Notes: generated by a model not told the origin, from the sequence alone. DNA of 64,000 nt from an uncultured Ruminococcus sp. (GCA_902788785.1 CADALT010000002.1:68017-132016); one strand, 5' to 3'; positions 54,539 through 63,410 are shown, counted from the first letter of the stretch. Program-made: numbers and translations.

Positions 54539-56698
54539 ATGAGGACCAAGGGAATGGGCAGAATGAAAAAAAGATATGTCCCCGACCGCACTATCAGGAT
54601 CGCAAGAGAACGCTCGGCTAAAAATACACTGGCAGCTTTCATTTGTACTGCCGTGGTGGGCGCAGGCTTCTCGGGCTATCTCTATTATCAGTCTTACTAT
54701 GCCGCAGGCTGGCATACCCACGCTGATGGTACTTATTATATATCTAAGGAAACAGGCGAGAAAGTCACGGGCTATCAGATGATAGACAATATGTGCTATC
54801 TCTTTGATGATAAGGGCTATATACTTCCGCCGGGCTGGCAGGACTTCCGTGGCGACACTTATTATCTGGGCAAAAACGGCGTTATACAGAGAGGTACCAT
54901 CGAGGTCGATGGTGAAAAGTATTATTTCTCCACCGAGTCGGGCGTGTTCAGGAAAGGACTCGTCAGGATAAACGGCGATGAGTATTATTTCGATGACCAC
55001 GGCTTCCCGGGCTCGGGCTTTTCGGGAAATTCATATTTCGATGAGAACGGCAAGCAGTACCGTGGCTGGGTCGAAGTGGGCGGCAAGCAGTATTATTTCA
55101 AGAATGACGGCACCATGGCAGTAGGATTTCTGGAAATAGAGAATAAGGTCTATTACTTCGATGACGAGGGCAAAATGATGACCGACTGGCAGGTGATAGG
55201 CGGCGAAAGATATATGTTCTCGGACAGCGGCGTGCTGCATCATGGCTGGATAGAACGTGACGGCAAGTATTATTATGCCGATGAAAAAACAGGTATGTGC
55301 GCCCGTGGCTTCAAGGAGATAGAGGGCAAGACCTACTATTTCGATGATAAGGGCGAGATGGTAAGGCGCTGGCGTGAGATCAAGGGTCAGCTTTACCATT
55401 TTCAGGATGACGGCGTGATGGATACAGGTTGGTACGAGGACGGTCCCGAAAGATATTATCTGAGAGATACGGGCGAGGCTGCACGAGGCATCACCAAGAT
55501 AGGCGATGAGATATACGGCTTCGATAAGGAAGACGGCAGACTTCTCACAGGCTGGCAGGAGATAGGCAATTCCAGATACTTCTTCGGTTCGGACGGAACG
55601 GTGCAAAGCGGCTGGCAGCAGATGGACGGGCTGGATTATTACTTCGACCCCGAGACCTATGCGGCAGCTTACGGCTGGACAAGCATCGGTGCTGAGTCCT
55701 CCGAAACAGTCCAGTTCGCACAGGATATGGAGAAGGGCACCAATTCCGATAAGTACAAAAAGGGCACTCTGGGCGAGTATCAGATGCAGGCATATAAGCG
55801 TCTGGGTGAAGAGGTGCTGGGAAATTATTATTTCTATGATGATAACAGCATGGCAACGGGCTGGATAAAGGTGGGCGAATACCGTTTCCACTTCGATGAG
55901 GAGACAGGCAAAAAGACCACAGGCTGGGCTACCATTGGCGGCAACAGGTATTACTTCGGTGAGACAGGTGCAGCTGCGGTGGGCGAGTTCAAAAACGGCA
56001 GCGAGAACTATATGTTCGCAGCGGACGGCGCAATGTCCGAGGGACTTGTCAAGACCGAGGGTCAGATAAAGTTCCGTGACAAGAATGGCAGCTGGATAAA
56101 GGGCGATTTCCACACCGAGGGCGGCAAGACCTACTATTTCGATGAGAGCGGAAATGCGGCTACGGGCTGGACGACCATTGCAGGCGAAAAATATTATTTC
56201 GACGAATACGGTGTCATGGCGAGCGGAATATTCACCGACGGTACAGACACTTACTATATGGGCAAAAAGGGTCTTGAAACAGGCAAATGGGTCAATGTGG
56301 AAACGGGCACTTACTATTTCGGGGCTGACGGCAAGGCTTATACGGGGCTCAATAAGGTCGGAAACACGGAGTTCTATTTCCTTGAAAACGGCTTGCTGGC
56401 TGAAGGCTGGCTGAATGTCGGCGATAAGAGGTGCTACTACGAGAACGGTGTGGCGCTGAGAGGACCTGTTTATATTAGCGGAGATTATTTCAATCTGGGC
56501 GAAGGCGGATATATCACCGCAGGCTGGGTGAACTGGAGCGGCGAGAGGTATTATAACCTTGAGGGCGGCTACATGGCTACAGGCTGGCAGTATATCGACG
56601 GCGAGCAGTATTATTTCGACAGCGAAGGCGTTATGCAGTTCGATACGGTCATAGACGGTATTGAACTTGGTGCTGACGGGACCGCAATTTATGACTAA
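54539..56698 (+). CDS. Cell-wall-binding repeat protein without a catalytic domain
   Basis: A 719-residue extracytoplasmic protein made almost wholly of about 25-30 aromatic repeats of about 20 residues (GW...G..YYF...G.M), the choline/glucan-binding type (CW_binding_1). The N-terminus is basic with one helix at about 33-55, acting as signal or anchor. One longer non-repeat insert near residues 385-420 (SSETVQFAQDMEKGT) breaks the array. No hydrolase, adhesin or sortase motif is seen. The start is uncertain: ATGs at 54554 and 54563 are also possible. Likely a surface-binding or structural protein. Confidence 0.85.
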   Translation: MRTKGMGRMKKRYVPDRTIRIARERSAKNTLAAFICTAVVGAGFSGYLYYQSYYAAGWHTHADGTYYISKETGEKVTGYQMIDNMCYLFDDKGYILPPGWQDFRGDTYYLGKNGVIQRGTIEVDGEKYYFSTESGVFRKGLVRINGDEYYFDDHGFPGSGFSGNSYFDENGKQYRGWVEVGGKQYYFKNDGTMAVGFLEIENKVYYFDDEGKMMTDWQVIGGERYMFSDSGVLHHGWIERDGKYYYADEKTGMCARGFKEIEGKTYYFDDKGEMVRRWREIKGQLYHFQDDGVMDTGWYEDGPERYYLRDTGEAARGITKIGDEIYGFDKEDGRLLTGWQEIGNSRYFFGSDGTVQSGWQQMDGLDYYFDPETYAAAYGWTSIGAESSETVQFAQDMEKGTNSDKYKKGTLGEYQMQAYKRLGEEVLGNYYFYDDNSMATGWIKVGEYRFHFDEETGKKTTGWATIGGNRYYFGETGAAAVGEFKNGSENYMFAADGAMSEGLVKTEGQIKFRDKNGSWIKGDFHTEGGKTYYFDESGNAATGWTTIAGEKYYFDEYGVMASGIFTDGTDTYYMGKKGLETGKWVNVETGTYYFGADGKAYTGLNKVGNTEFYFLENGLLAEGWLNVGDKRCYYENGVALRGPVYISGDYFNLGEGGYITAGWVNWSGERYYNLEGGYMATGWQYIDGEQYYFDSEGVMQFDTVIDGIELGADGTAIYD

Positions 56699-56717
56699 AA
56701 TTATGTTATAAAAATAC

Positions 56718-56749
56718 AAAAAAGACCCTTGCTCAGCATGGGTCTTTTT
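56718..56749 (+). terminator. Intrinsic terminator of the wall-repeat gene
   Basis: AAAAAGACCC / GGGTCTTTTT stem around TTGCTCAGCAT. The arms supply A and T runs on both sides, so it could work in both directions. Confidence 0.85.
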
Positions 56750-57018
56750 ACTGTTTGTTCATATATAAATATTAAAGTAGTTAATAAATATAATATTTTT
56801 ATATATAAACACGAAAGATACAACGTCATAAAACGAAAAAAGCAGCTAAAAGCTGCTTCTTCGCCAAATCACCTAAACATTCATAATTCGCAAGAAAATC
56901 AATACTTTTCTCACCTTCGATATTATACTACATTATGAAACATTTGTCAATAGTAAAATAAAAATTTTTTTAAAAATTTTGAAATTTATTTTGCAGATAT
57001 TGGAAGTGTCCATTTTTT
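56750..57018. other. AT-rich intergenic region with a minus-strand hairpin
   Basis: Gene-free stretch. AGCAGCT / AGCTGCT at about 56841-56857 forms a tight hairpin that, read on the minus strand, is followed by T6, so it looks like a terminator for minus-strand transcription although no minus-strand gene is visible. An open frame of 69 codons at 56729-56938 lacks a ribosome binding site and coding composition. Confidence 0.45.
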
Positions 57019-57026
57019 GTTACTGC

Positions 57027-57055
57027 TTGACAATTATTGCGGTTGATGATATAAT
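57027..57055 (+). promoter_or_regulatory. Promoter of tyrA
   Basis: Consensus TTGACA at 57027-57032, a 17-base spacer and TATAAT at 57050-57055. Confidence 0.9.
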
Positions 57056-57118
57056 CTATAAGGTATGATGAACGGCTGCGGGCGTTTGTCTATTATGGTT
57101 TTTGAAAGGACGAGAGTC

Positions 57119-57967
57119 ATGAGGATTGGTATAGTGGGATTGGGTCTTATCGGCGGCTCGCTGGCTAAGGCTATAAAGAAGAATACTGCGCACAGCTGTT
57201 ATGCGCTGGATATAGACAGGGCTGCCCTGGCAGGTGCAATGGCGCAGGAGGCGATAGACGGTGAGATCACTGCGCAGGAGCTTAGCAGCTGCGATGTGGT
57301 GATAGTCTGCCTGCACCCCAGGCAGACCATCAGTTTTATTACCGAGAACCGCAAGAACTTCCGCAAGGGCGGTATAGTGGCGGACAGCTGCGGTGTCAAG
57401 AGCGCCATCGTCGAGGCGGTGGAGGGTGTGCTTGCCGAAGAGGGCGTGGAGTTTTTGGGCTGTCACCCCATGGCAGGAAGAGAGTTCTCGGGCTTTGCCT
57501 ATGCGGTGGATAACCTGTTCGAGAACGCAAGCTTCATAATGACCCCCACACAGCGCACTCCGGAAGAGGTAGTGGAGAAGATAGCTGCCCTTGCAAGAGA
57601 GATAGGCTTTGCCAAGACTGTCAGGGCGACGGTCGAAGAGCATGACAGAGTTATCGCCTTTACTTCGCAGCTGGCGCACGTTGTATCCAGCGCTTACGTC
57701 AAGAGCCCCAGTCTCATGAAACAGGCAGGATTTTCCGCAGGCTCGTTCAAGGATCTGACAAGAGTGGCAAAGCTCAATGAGGATATGTGGACAGATCTGT
57801 TTTTGATGAACGCAGGTCCATTGACAGATGAGCTTGACTGTATCATAGCAAGGCTCACCGAGTACCGTGATGCTATCTCGTCTGGCGAGACCGAGGTGCT
57901 GCATGATCTGCTGAAAGAGGGCAGGGAACTTAAAGAGCTTTCCAATAACGCATCTGCGAACTTATAA
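57119..57967 (+). CDS. tyrA: Prephenate dehydrogenase
   Basis: Oxidative decarboxylation of prephenate to 4-hydroxyphenylpyruvate for tyrosine synthesis. The 282-residue protein begins with the NAD-binding GLGLIGGS (residues 7-14) and has GCHPMAGRE, the substrate His region, and QLAHVVSSAYV. It lacks fused chorismate mutase and ACT domains. The ATG at 57119 follows GAAAGGA by 8 bases; the open frame reaching back to 57065 begins too close to the promoter. Monocistronic with a terminator. Confidence 0.93.
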   Translation: MRIGIVGLGLIGGSLAKAIKKNTAHSCYALDIDRAALAGAMAQEAIDGEITAQELSSCDVVIVCLHPRQTISFITENRKNFRKGGIVADSCGVKSAIVEAVEGVLAEEGVEFLGCHPMAGREFSGFAYAVDNLFENASFIMTPTQRTPEEVVEKIAALAREIGFAKTVRATVEEHDRVIAFTSQLAHVVSSAYVKSPSLMKQAGFSAGSFKDLTRVAKLNEDMWTDLFLMNAGPLTDELDCIIARLTEYRDAISSGETEVLHDLLKEGRELKELSNNASANL

Positions 57968-57980
57968 GCTTATCCATGCG

Positions 57981-58019
57981 GACGCTTTCCCTTGTGAATG
58001 GGAGAGCGTCTTATTTTTA
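57981..58019 (+). terminator. Intrinsic terminator of tyrA
   Basis: GACGCTTTCCC / GGGAGAGCGTC stem (11 bp including one G-T pair) followed by TTATTTTTA. Confidence 0.85.
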
Positions 58020-58254
58020 TCGGGAAATAAAAGTATACCCAAAAGGTAGATTTATCGGGATAAAACTACCGATGGTATATGTTAAAAAATTAACAGTCTC
58101 GGGTCAAAAGTACAGAAAAATGTACTCAAAATCACATCCGAGCCATGCACTAATCTAAATGCCCCATATAAAAACTGCGAAAAATCGGGCATTTTGTGAC
58201 CTGTGTGAACATATGAAGTAAATGTTAAGACATAGTAATATTTTTGTTGTTAGC
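58020..58254. other. Intergenic region between tyrA and the pfl promoter
   Basis: No gene. One long-range hairpin AAATGCCC (58157-58164) / GGGCATTT (58187-58194) with a 22-base loop; role unknown. Confidence 0.4.
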
Positions 58255-58283
58255 TTGACATAAAGGGGTAAATGTGGTATCCT
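58255..58283 (+). promoter_or_regulatory. Promoter of the pyruvate formate-lyase locus
   Basis: TTGACA at 58255-58260, a 17-base spacer and TATCCT at 58278-58283. It implies an untranslated leader of about 180 bases. Confidence 0.75.
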
Positions 58284-58313
58284 TTTAACAGAAAGATGAT
58301 CTATATATTGTGT

Positions 58314-58425
58314 TTGCCCGACGGCGGATGAAATATCGCCGAGCGAAAACAGTAAGGTTCGCATGGGCAGGGTCGTCCTCACAAAAAACAGCAAAGATGA
58401 TTAAGCTCCCGTCAGGACACTGTGG
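58314..58425 (+). promoter_or_regulatory. Predicted structured leader RNA ahead of pflB
   Basis: Three nested stems form a compact three-way junction: P1 TGCCC (58315-58319) with GGGCA (58365-58369), P2 CGGCG (58322-58326) with CGCCG (58337-58341), and P3 GCGAA (58343-58347) with TTCGC (58358-58362). The junction strands are only 2, 1 and 2 bases. A separate stem GCTCCC / GGGGAGC follows from about 58405. It matches no riboswitch family I know. Pairings are by eye only. Confidence 0.45.
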
Positions 58426-58472
58426 GGAGCCTGTCGTATTGTCTTTGACTGCACAGACAGGGAGAGATTTGA

Positions 58473-60593
58473 ATGGAAAGAACATGGTATGATGAAGAAT
58501 GGAAAGGCTTTAAGCCCGGCAGATGGTCGAGCACTTCCGTTAACCTGAGAGATTTCATCCAGAAGAACTTCACACCTTATGATGGTGACGAGAGCTTTCT
58601 GGAAGGCCCTACAGAGGCTACAAAGCAGCTGTGGGATCAGGTTCTGGAACTGAGCCAGAAGGAGAGAGAAGCAGGCGGCGTGCTGGATATGGATACAAAG
58701 ATCGTTTCCACCATCACAAGCCACGATGCAGGTTATCTCAATAAGGATCTTGAGAAGATAGTAGGCTTCCAGACAGATAAGCCTTTCAAGCGTTCTCTGC
58801 AGCCTTTCGGCGGACTGAGAATGGCACAGGCTGCCTGCAAGCAGTACGGTTATGAGGTAGATCCCGAGGTCGTAAAGATCTTCACAGATTACAGAAAGAC
58901 ACATAACCAGGGCGTTTTCGATGCTTACACTCCCGAGATGAAGCTGGCAAGACACGCAGCTATACTCACAGGTCTGCCCGATGCTTACGGCAGAGGCCGT
59001 ATCATAGGCGACTACAGAAGAGTTGCACTGTACGGTATCGATTACCTCATTGAAGATAAGAAGGATCAGCTGGCTAATTCACTGGTCAGAATGACTTCCA
59101 AGAATATCAGACTCAGAGAAGAGCTGGCTGAGCAGATCAGAGCTCTGGGCGAACTGAAGAAGCTGGGCGCTATCTACGGCTGCGATATCTCCAAGCCTGC
59201 AAAGAACGCCCAGGAAGCTATCCAGTGGCTGTATTTCGGCTACCTGGCTGCTGTTAAGGAGCAGAACGGTGCGGCTATGTCTCTGGGCAGAACTTCCACA
59301 TTCATTGATATATATATCCAGAGAGATATACAGAACGGCGTACTGACCGAAGTTGAGGCTCAGGAGCTGGTAGACCACTTCATCATGAAGCTGCGTCTTG
59401 TTAAGTTCGCAAGAACACCCGAGTATAACTCCCTGTTCTCGGGCGACCCCACATGGGTAACAGAGTCCATCGGCGGTGTTTCCATCGACGGTACACCTAT
59501 GGTAACAAAGACTTCGTTCAGATACCTCAATACTCTGAACAACCTGGGTCCTGCACCCGAGCCTAATATGACAGTTCTGTGGTCACAGAAGCTGCCTCTG
59601 AACTTCAAGAAGTTCTGCGCTAAGATGTCTATCAGAACTTCCGCTATACAGTACGAAAACGACGACCTGATGAGAGTTACTCACGGCGATGACTACGCTA
59701 TAGCTTGCTGCGTATCCTCCATGGTAGTTGGTAAGGAGATGCAGTTCTTCGGCGCAAGAGCTAACCTGGCTAAGTGCCTGCTGTACGCTATAAACGGCGG
59801 TATCGACGAGAGACTCGGCGTTCAGGTAGGTCCTAAGTACAGACCTGTTGAGGGCGAGTACTTGGACTATGATGATGTTATGAGCAAGTACGATGATATG
59901 ATGGAATGGCTGGCAGGTCTGTATGTAAATACACTGAACGTTATCCACTATATGCACGATAAGTACAGCTATGAGAGACTGCAGATGGCTCTGCACGACA
60001 GAGATGTAAAGAGATACTTCGCAACAGGTATCGCAGGTCTTTCCGTTGTTGCTGACTCCCTGAGCGCTATCAAGTATGCTAAGGTTAAGCCTATCCGCAA
60101 GGATATCGAGATCAAGGACAAGGAAGGCAATGTTATCGACATCGCAAGAAACGTTGTTGTTGATTACGTAGTTGAGGGTGACTTCCCCAAGTACGGCAAC
60201 AATGATGACAGAGTTGATAAGATCGCTGTAAATATCGTTAAGACATTCATGAACAAGATCAGGAAGCACCACACATATCGTGACGGCGTACCTACCATGT
60301 CTATCCTGACCATCACATCCAACGTGGTATATGGTAAGAAGACAGGTTCGACACCTGACGGCAGAAAGATCGGCGTGCCTCTGGCTCCCGGTGCTAACCC
60401 CATGCACGGCAGAGATACTCACGGTGCAGCTTCCTCACTGTCCAGCGTAGCTAAGCTGCCTTTCAGACACGCACAGGACGGTATCTCCAATACATTCTCC
60501 ATCATTCCCGGCGCACTGGGTAAGGATGATGAGGTATTCGCTGGCGATATCGACATAGAGAGCATTGCTCGGGAGATGGAAAATGGCAATTAA
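58473..60593 (+). CDS. pflB: Pyruvate formate-lyase body lacking the glycyl-radical domain
   Basis: Cleaves pyruvate with CoA to acetyl-CoA and formate. The 706-residue chain carries the barrel and the two active-site cysteines Cys412-Cys413 ([10 protein letters not shown]). It ends just after the [20 protein letters not shown] segment, exactly where ordinary PflB (about 750-760 residues) continues into the C-terminal RVSGY domain. That domain is absent here and is encoded two genes downstream. The protein should thus be inactive unless complemented in trans. The codon use is the most optimised in the window, suggesting very high expression. The next gene overlaps by 11 bases. Confidence 0.95.
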   Translation: MERTWYDEEWKGFKPGRWSSTSVNLRDFIQKNFTPYDGDESFLEGPTEATKQLWDQVLELSQKEREAGGVLDMDTKIVSTITSHDAGYLNKDLEKIVGFQTDKPFKRSLQPFGGLRMAQAACKQYGYEVDPEVVKIFTDYRKTHNQGVFDAYTPEMKLARHAAILTGLPDAYGRGRIIGDYRRVALYGIDYLIEDKKDQLANSLVRMTSKNIRLREELAEQIRALGELKKLGAIYGCDISKPAKNAQEAIQWLYFGYLAAVKEQNGAAMSLGRTSTFIDIYIQRDIQNGVLTEVEAQELVDHFIMKLRLVKFARTPEYNSLFSGDPTWVTESIGGVSIDGTPMVTKTSFRYLNTLNNLGPAPEPNMTVLWSQKLPLNFKKFCAKMSIRTSAIQYENDDLMRVTHGDDYAIACCVSSMVVGKEMQFFGARANLAKCLLYAINGGIDERLGVQVGPKYRPVEGEYLDYDDVMSKYDDMMEWLAGLYVNTLNVIHYMHDKYSYERLQMALHDRDVKRYFATGIAGLSVVADSLSAIKYAKVKPIRKDIEIKDKEGNVIDIARNVVVDYVVEGDFPKYGNNDDRVDKIAVNIVKTFMNKIRKHHTYRDGVPTMSILTITSNVVYGKKTGSTPDGRKIGVPLAPGANPMHGRDTHGAASSLSSVAKLPFRHAQDGISNTFSIIPGALGKDDEVFAGDIDIESIAREMENGN

Positions 60594-60819
60594 GGCTTCA
60601 CTCGATGATGACGGCAAGGTAAATGAACTTGTCGAAATGATAGATAAGCTCATGGCAAGCGGCGAAGGTCATATCAATATCGACGCCGATGCCCTGCTTA
60701 AAGCCAAAAAAGAAGGTCAGGACGACGTTGAACTCAACGTTCAGACTTTCAGAACAAACGACTGCGGCACAGGCGCTTGCTGTCAGCCAAATGAAAAAGC
60801 GCCCGATGAAGACGATTAA
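60583..60819 (+). CDS. Glycyl-radical-domain look-alike with Cys-rich tail
   Basis: A 78-residue protein whose first 50 residues parallel the adjacent radical domain ([30 protein letters not shown] against [30 protein letters not shown]). Instead of RVSGY it continues [17 protein letters not shown], with Cys61, Cys66 and Cys67 and no radical Gly, and ends acidic. GGGAG precedes the ATG at 60583, which lies inside the end of pflB. It could be a placeholder, a metal- or cluster-binding regulator or a PFL-deactivating protein. This is inference; no named family known to me fits. Confidence 0.8.
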   Translation: MAIKASLDDDGKVNELVEMIDKLMASGEGHINIDADALLKAKKEGQDDVELNVQTFRTNDCGTGACCQPNEKAPDEDD

Positions 60820-60835
60820 GAAAGGATGGTCTTTT

Positions 60836-61087
60836 ATGGCAAATTTTGAACCTACAGACACACAGGTCGATAATCTTATAGGACTGCTTGACGGCTATGC
60901 AGAGAAGGGCGGTCATCACCTTAATGTAAACGTACTCAACAGAGAGATGCTGCTGGATGCTCAGGCACACCCTGAGAAGTATCCTCAGCTGACAATCAGA
61001 GTTTCGGGTTATGCAGTTAACTTCGTTAAGCTGACAAAAGAGCAGCAGGACGACGTTATCTCCAGAACATTCCACGATAAGCTCTAA
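60836..61087 (+). CDS. Stand-alone glycyl-radical domain of pyruvate formate-lyase (GrcA/YfiD-like)
   Basis: An 83-residue protein equal to the C-terminal domain of Pfl[36 protein letters not shown] with the radical-bearing Gly58, and [17 protein letters not shown]. Escherichia coli YfiD/GrcA is a comparable domain that rescues damaged PFL, but there PflB has its own domain; here this is the only one at the locus. AAGAAAGGA lies 9 bases before the ATG at 60836. Expected to assemble with the pflB product and be activated by PflA. Confidence 0.93.
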   Translation: MANFEPTDTQVDNLIGLLDGYAEKGGHHLNVNVLNREMLLDAQAHPEKYPQLTIRVSGYAVNFVKLTKEQQDDVISRTFHDKL

Positions 61088-61101
61088 TAAGGATTTTTCA
61101 A

Positions 61102-61134
61102 AGTCCTGTCCCGTACATGGGGCAGGACTTTTCT
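61102..61134 (+). terminator. Intrinsic terminator of the pfl genes
   Basis: AGTCCTGTCCC / GGGGCAGGACT stem followed by TTTTCT. Confidence 0.85.
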
Positions 61135-61141
61135 GTGTGTC

Positions 61142-61170
61142 TTTACAATTGAAAGGTTTTGTGGTATAAT
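61142..61170 (+). promoter_or_regulatory. Promoter of the repeat membrane protein and pflA
   Basis: TTTACA at 61142-61147, a 17-base spacer and TATAAT at 61165-61170, with the extended TGTGG before the -10. Confidence 0.75.
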
Positions 61171-61305
61171 ATTTTTTCAGGGAATATCCCTGTGCTGTAT
61201 AAACGATGATGTGCTTTTTGAACGCCATAAGTTTGATACAGCCTCGCAGAAAGATATAGCGGAAGGCAGACTCAACTGCCCTCTTAATAAAAAGGAGATC
61301 ATATT

Positions 61306-62376
61306 ATGCAGGACAACAGACAAAACTATGGAAATATAAACGGGCAATACCAGCCTTACGGAAACGGTCAGCCTACCATGCAGCAGAACGGGCAATACCA
61401 GCCTTATGGCAATGGTCAGCCTACAATGCAGCAGAATGGGCAGTATCAGCCTTATGGAAACGGTCAGCCCACCATGCAGCAGAATGGGCAGTACCAGCCT
61501 TATGGAAACGGTCAGCCTACCATGCAGCAGAACGGGCAGTATCAGCCTTACGGAAACGGTCAGCCCATGATGGGTCAGCCGCAGGTCATGCCTAAAAACA
61601 GCCAGTTTCCCCCCTATGCAAATGGTCAGCATATGGGGAACGGACAGTATCAGGACTTTACAGCTGAACAGTTGAGAAGAAGTTCCCTTGATCCCAATGA
61701 CCCTGTACTGAAAATGACCAGGGCACGCAACAGGCAGCAAAATCCCGACCTCAGGACCAAGTCGCTGATACCTGCCATCGCAGGTGTGCTGATAGCTGTG
61801 TTCACCTGCTCAAATTTCCCGAAATTAGCGCTCTTTATCGCCTGTCTCAGCCTGATGATAACTTTTATTCTGGCGCAGAAGGATGTCAGACCTTTCAAGA
61901 AAGAAAGCAAGTTCAGCAGGGCTATGTATGCGGCGGCATCGGGAGTGGGCGCTCTTGGTGCGTTCATATCAATGGTGATGCCCGGTGCAGGCAAACTTGC
62001 AGCAGGTGCGGCGCTGCTGCTGGGAATTATCGTTGCGGTAACACCCCATGTTGCCAGAAGTCTGAAGAAAAAACGCTGCACTGAAAGGACAAAAGCGGTC
62101 TGCATCGGCAACGATTCGCATATGTCGGGCAGCGGCAGGAACCGTAAAATGGTCTTTGCGCCGATCTGGCAGTATACTCTGGGCGGCAGAGCGTACACTC
62201 ATGGCGAGACTGTTTATAAAAGCCCGCAGGAATTTCAGAACGGCGAGGGTACCGAACTTCTCGTGAACCCCAATGACCCTATGGACTTCCTCCGTGAGAG
62301 CGACCATACTAATCTGATACCTACGGTGATAGGTGCTGTAATTGCTCTTATTTCCATCATTAATATGCTGAAATAA
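61306..62376 (+). CDS. Membrane protein with Gln/Tyr/Gly-rich tandem repeats and a DUF3592-like C-terminus
   Basis: A 356-residue protein. Residues 12-91 are five 16-residue repeats (NGQYQPYGNGQPTMQQ), a low-complexity N-terminal tail. Then come about four helices between residues 145 and 260 and a soluble beta domain (MVFAPIWQYTLGGRAYTHG, LLVNPNDPMDFL) like DUF3592 proteins, followed by a last helix. It has its own promoter and is 14 bases upstream of pflA. Function unknown; the repeat tail looks like a disordered cytosolic segment. Confidence 0.75.
   Translation: MQDNRQNYGNINGQYQPYGNGQPTMQQNGQYQPYGNGQPTMQQNGQYQPYGNGQPTMQQNGQYQPYGNGQPTMQQNGQYQPYGNGQPMMGQPQVMPKNSQFPPYANGQHMGNGQYQDFTAEQLRRSSLDPNDPVLKMTRARNRQQNPDLRTKSLIPAIAGVLIAVFTCSNFPKLALFIACLSLMITFILAQKDVRPFKKESKFSRAMYAAASGVGALGAFISMVMPGAGKLAAGAALLLGIIVAVTPHVARSLKKKRCTERTKAVCIGNDSHMSGSGRNRKMVFAPIWQYTLGGRAYTHGETVYKSPQEFQNGEGTELLVNPNDPMDFLRESDHTNLIPTVIGAVIALISIINMLK
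61339..61578 (+). repeat. Five in-frame 48-base tandem repeats
   Basis: Each unit encodes NGQYQPYGNGQP plus four more residues; the fifth ends MMGQ rather than TMQQ. Units differ mainly by synonymous changes, showing selection for the peptide. Unit number may vary between strains. Confidence 0.9.
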
Positions 62377-62390
62377 AAGGATAATGAATA

Positions 62391-63170
62391 ATGAATGATA
62401 ATACAAACACTGTCCTGAAAGGACATATACATTCCACTGAAAGCTTTGGTACCGTGGACGGTCCCGGCATAAGGTTCGTCATATTTTTTCAGGGATGTCC
62501 CATGAGATGCCTCTACTGCCATAACCCCGATACCTGGTCTGTGGGCGGCGGCAGGGAGGTCACGACAGATGAACTGCTGGCGGAGTATGAGTCGGTGAAA
62601 GAATTTATGAGGGGCGGCGGAATTACCTGCACGGGCGGCGAACCTACCCTACAGATGGATTTTCTCACCGAGCTTTTCGAGAAAGCCCACGAAAAAGGCA
62701 TACACACCTGCCTTGACAGCTGCGGCGTGACATTCAATAAGTCGCACCCGGAAAAGTTTGAGCGCCTTATACGCTCCACCGACCTTGTTATGCTGGATAT
62801 AAAGCATATCGATCCCGAGGAGCATAAGAAGCTTACAGGGCATGATAATAAGAATATACTGGATTTTGCTGACTTTTTAAGCGACCATGATGTGCCCGTG
62901 TGGATAAGGCACGTTGTTGTCCCCGGTATCACAGATAATAAGGAGTACCTGTACAAGCTGGGCAGAAGGCTCGCACATATCCATACCATGAAAGCGCTTG
63001 ATGTACTGCCTTATCATACCATGGGCAAGGCTAAATATGAACAGCTGGGATTGGAATATCCTTTGGGCGATACCGAGCCTATGTCCCACGAAGGCGCTAA
63101 GGCTGCACGGGATGAGATAATGCGTGGGCTCAAAGATGAGCTGGCGGAGATCATCAGAAATAAAAAATAA
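62391..63170 (+). CDS. pflA: Pyruvate formate-lyase activating enzyme
   Basis: Radical SAM enzyme that abstracts hydrogen from the glycyl-radical domain. The 259-residue protein has GTVDGPGIRFV, the CxxxCxxC cluster motif at Cys36-Cys40-Cys43 (GCPMRCLYCHN), TGGEPTLQ and the late VLPYHTMGKAKYEQLG typical of PflA. It has no extra ferredoxin domain, as expected for a PFL activator. It sits in a different transcription unit from pflB but only 1.3 kb downstream. Confidence 0.95.
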   Translation: MNDNTNTVLKGHIHSTESFGTVDGPGIRFVIFFQGCPMRCLYCHNPDTWSVGGGREVTTDELLAEYESVKEFMRGGGITCTGGEPTLQMDFLTELFEKAHEKGIHTCLDSCGVTFNKSHPEKFERLIRSTDLVMLDIKHIDPEEHKKLTGHDNKNILDFADFLSDHDVPVWIRHVVVPGITDNKEYLYKLGRRLAHIHTMKALDVLPYHTMGKAKYEQLGLEYPLGDTEPMSHEGAKAARDEIMRGLKDELAEIIRNKK

Positions 63171-63178
63171 TACTTTCC

Positions 63179-63216
63179 GCAGGGCAGCACACTCAGAATG
63201 TCTGCCCTGCTTTGTT
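63179..63216 (+). terminator. Intrinsic terminator of pflA
   Basis: GCAGGGCAG / CTGCCCTGC stem with a 14-base loop, followed by TTTGTT. Confidence 0.75.
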
Positions 63217-63410
63217 ATGGGATAGATACAACATTTTTAACAAAATGTAAAACTTGCTATGATGGTTAAATCATAATCTATAGTTCACATTAGGTTAATA
63301 ATTATCTGATATAATCAATTAGGAAGTTAATATGGAATAACACTTGAGCATTCTAAATGAAAAGTCAAATTACTACATTCTAAAATTCATTATTCGGAGG
63401 AAAGTTTATT

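Noticed and set aside
58314..58440. ZTP (pfl motif) riboswitch ahead of pflB
   Set aside because: GGGTCGT and GGGGAGC look suggestive, but the order and the conserved 3' element do not fit the consensus on either strand.
60550..60840. Sequencing error truncating pflB
   Set aside because: The radical domain is not a simple frame continuation: a separate 78-codon gene lies between, and both downstream genes have their own ribosome binding sites and starts.
61339..61578. CRISPR-like or satellite repeat array
   Set aside because: The 48-base units are contiguous, in frame and coding, with synonymous variation and no spacers.
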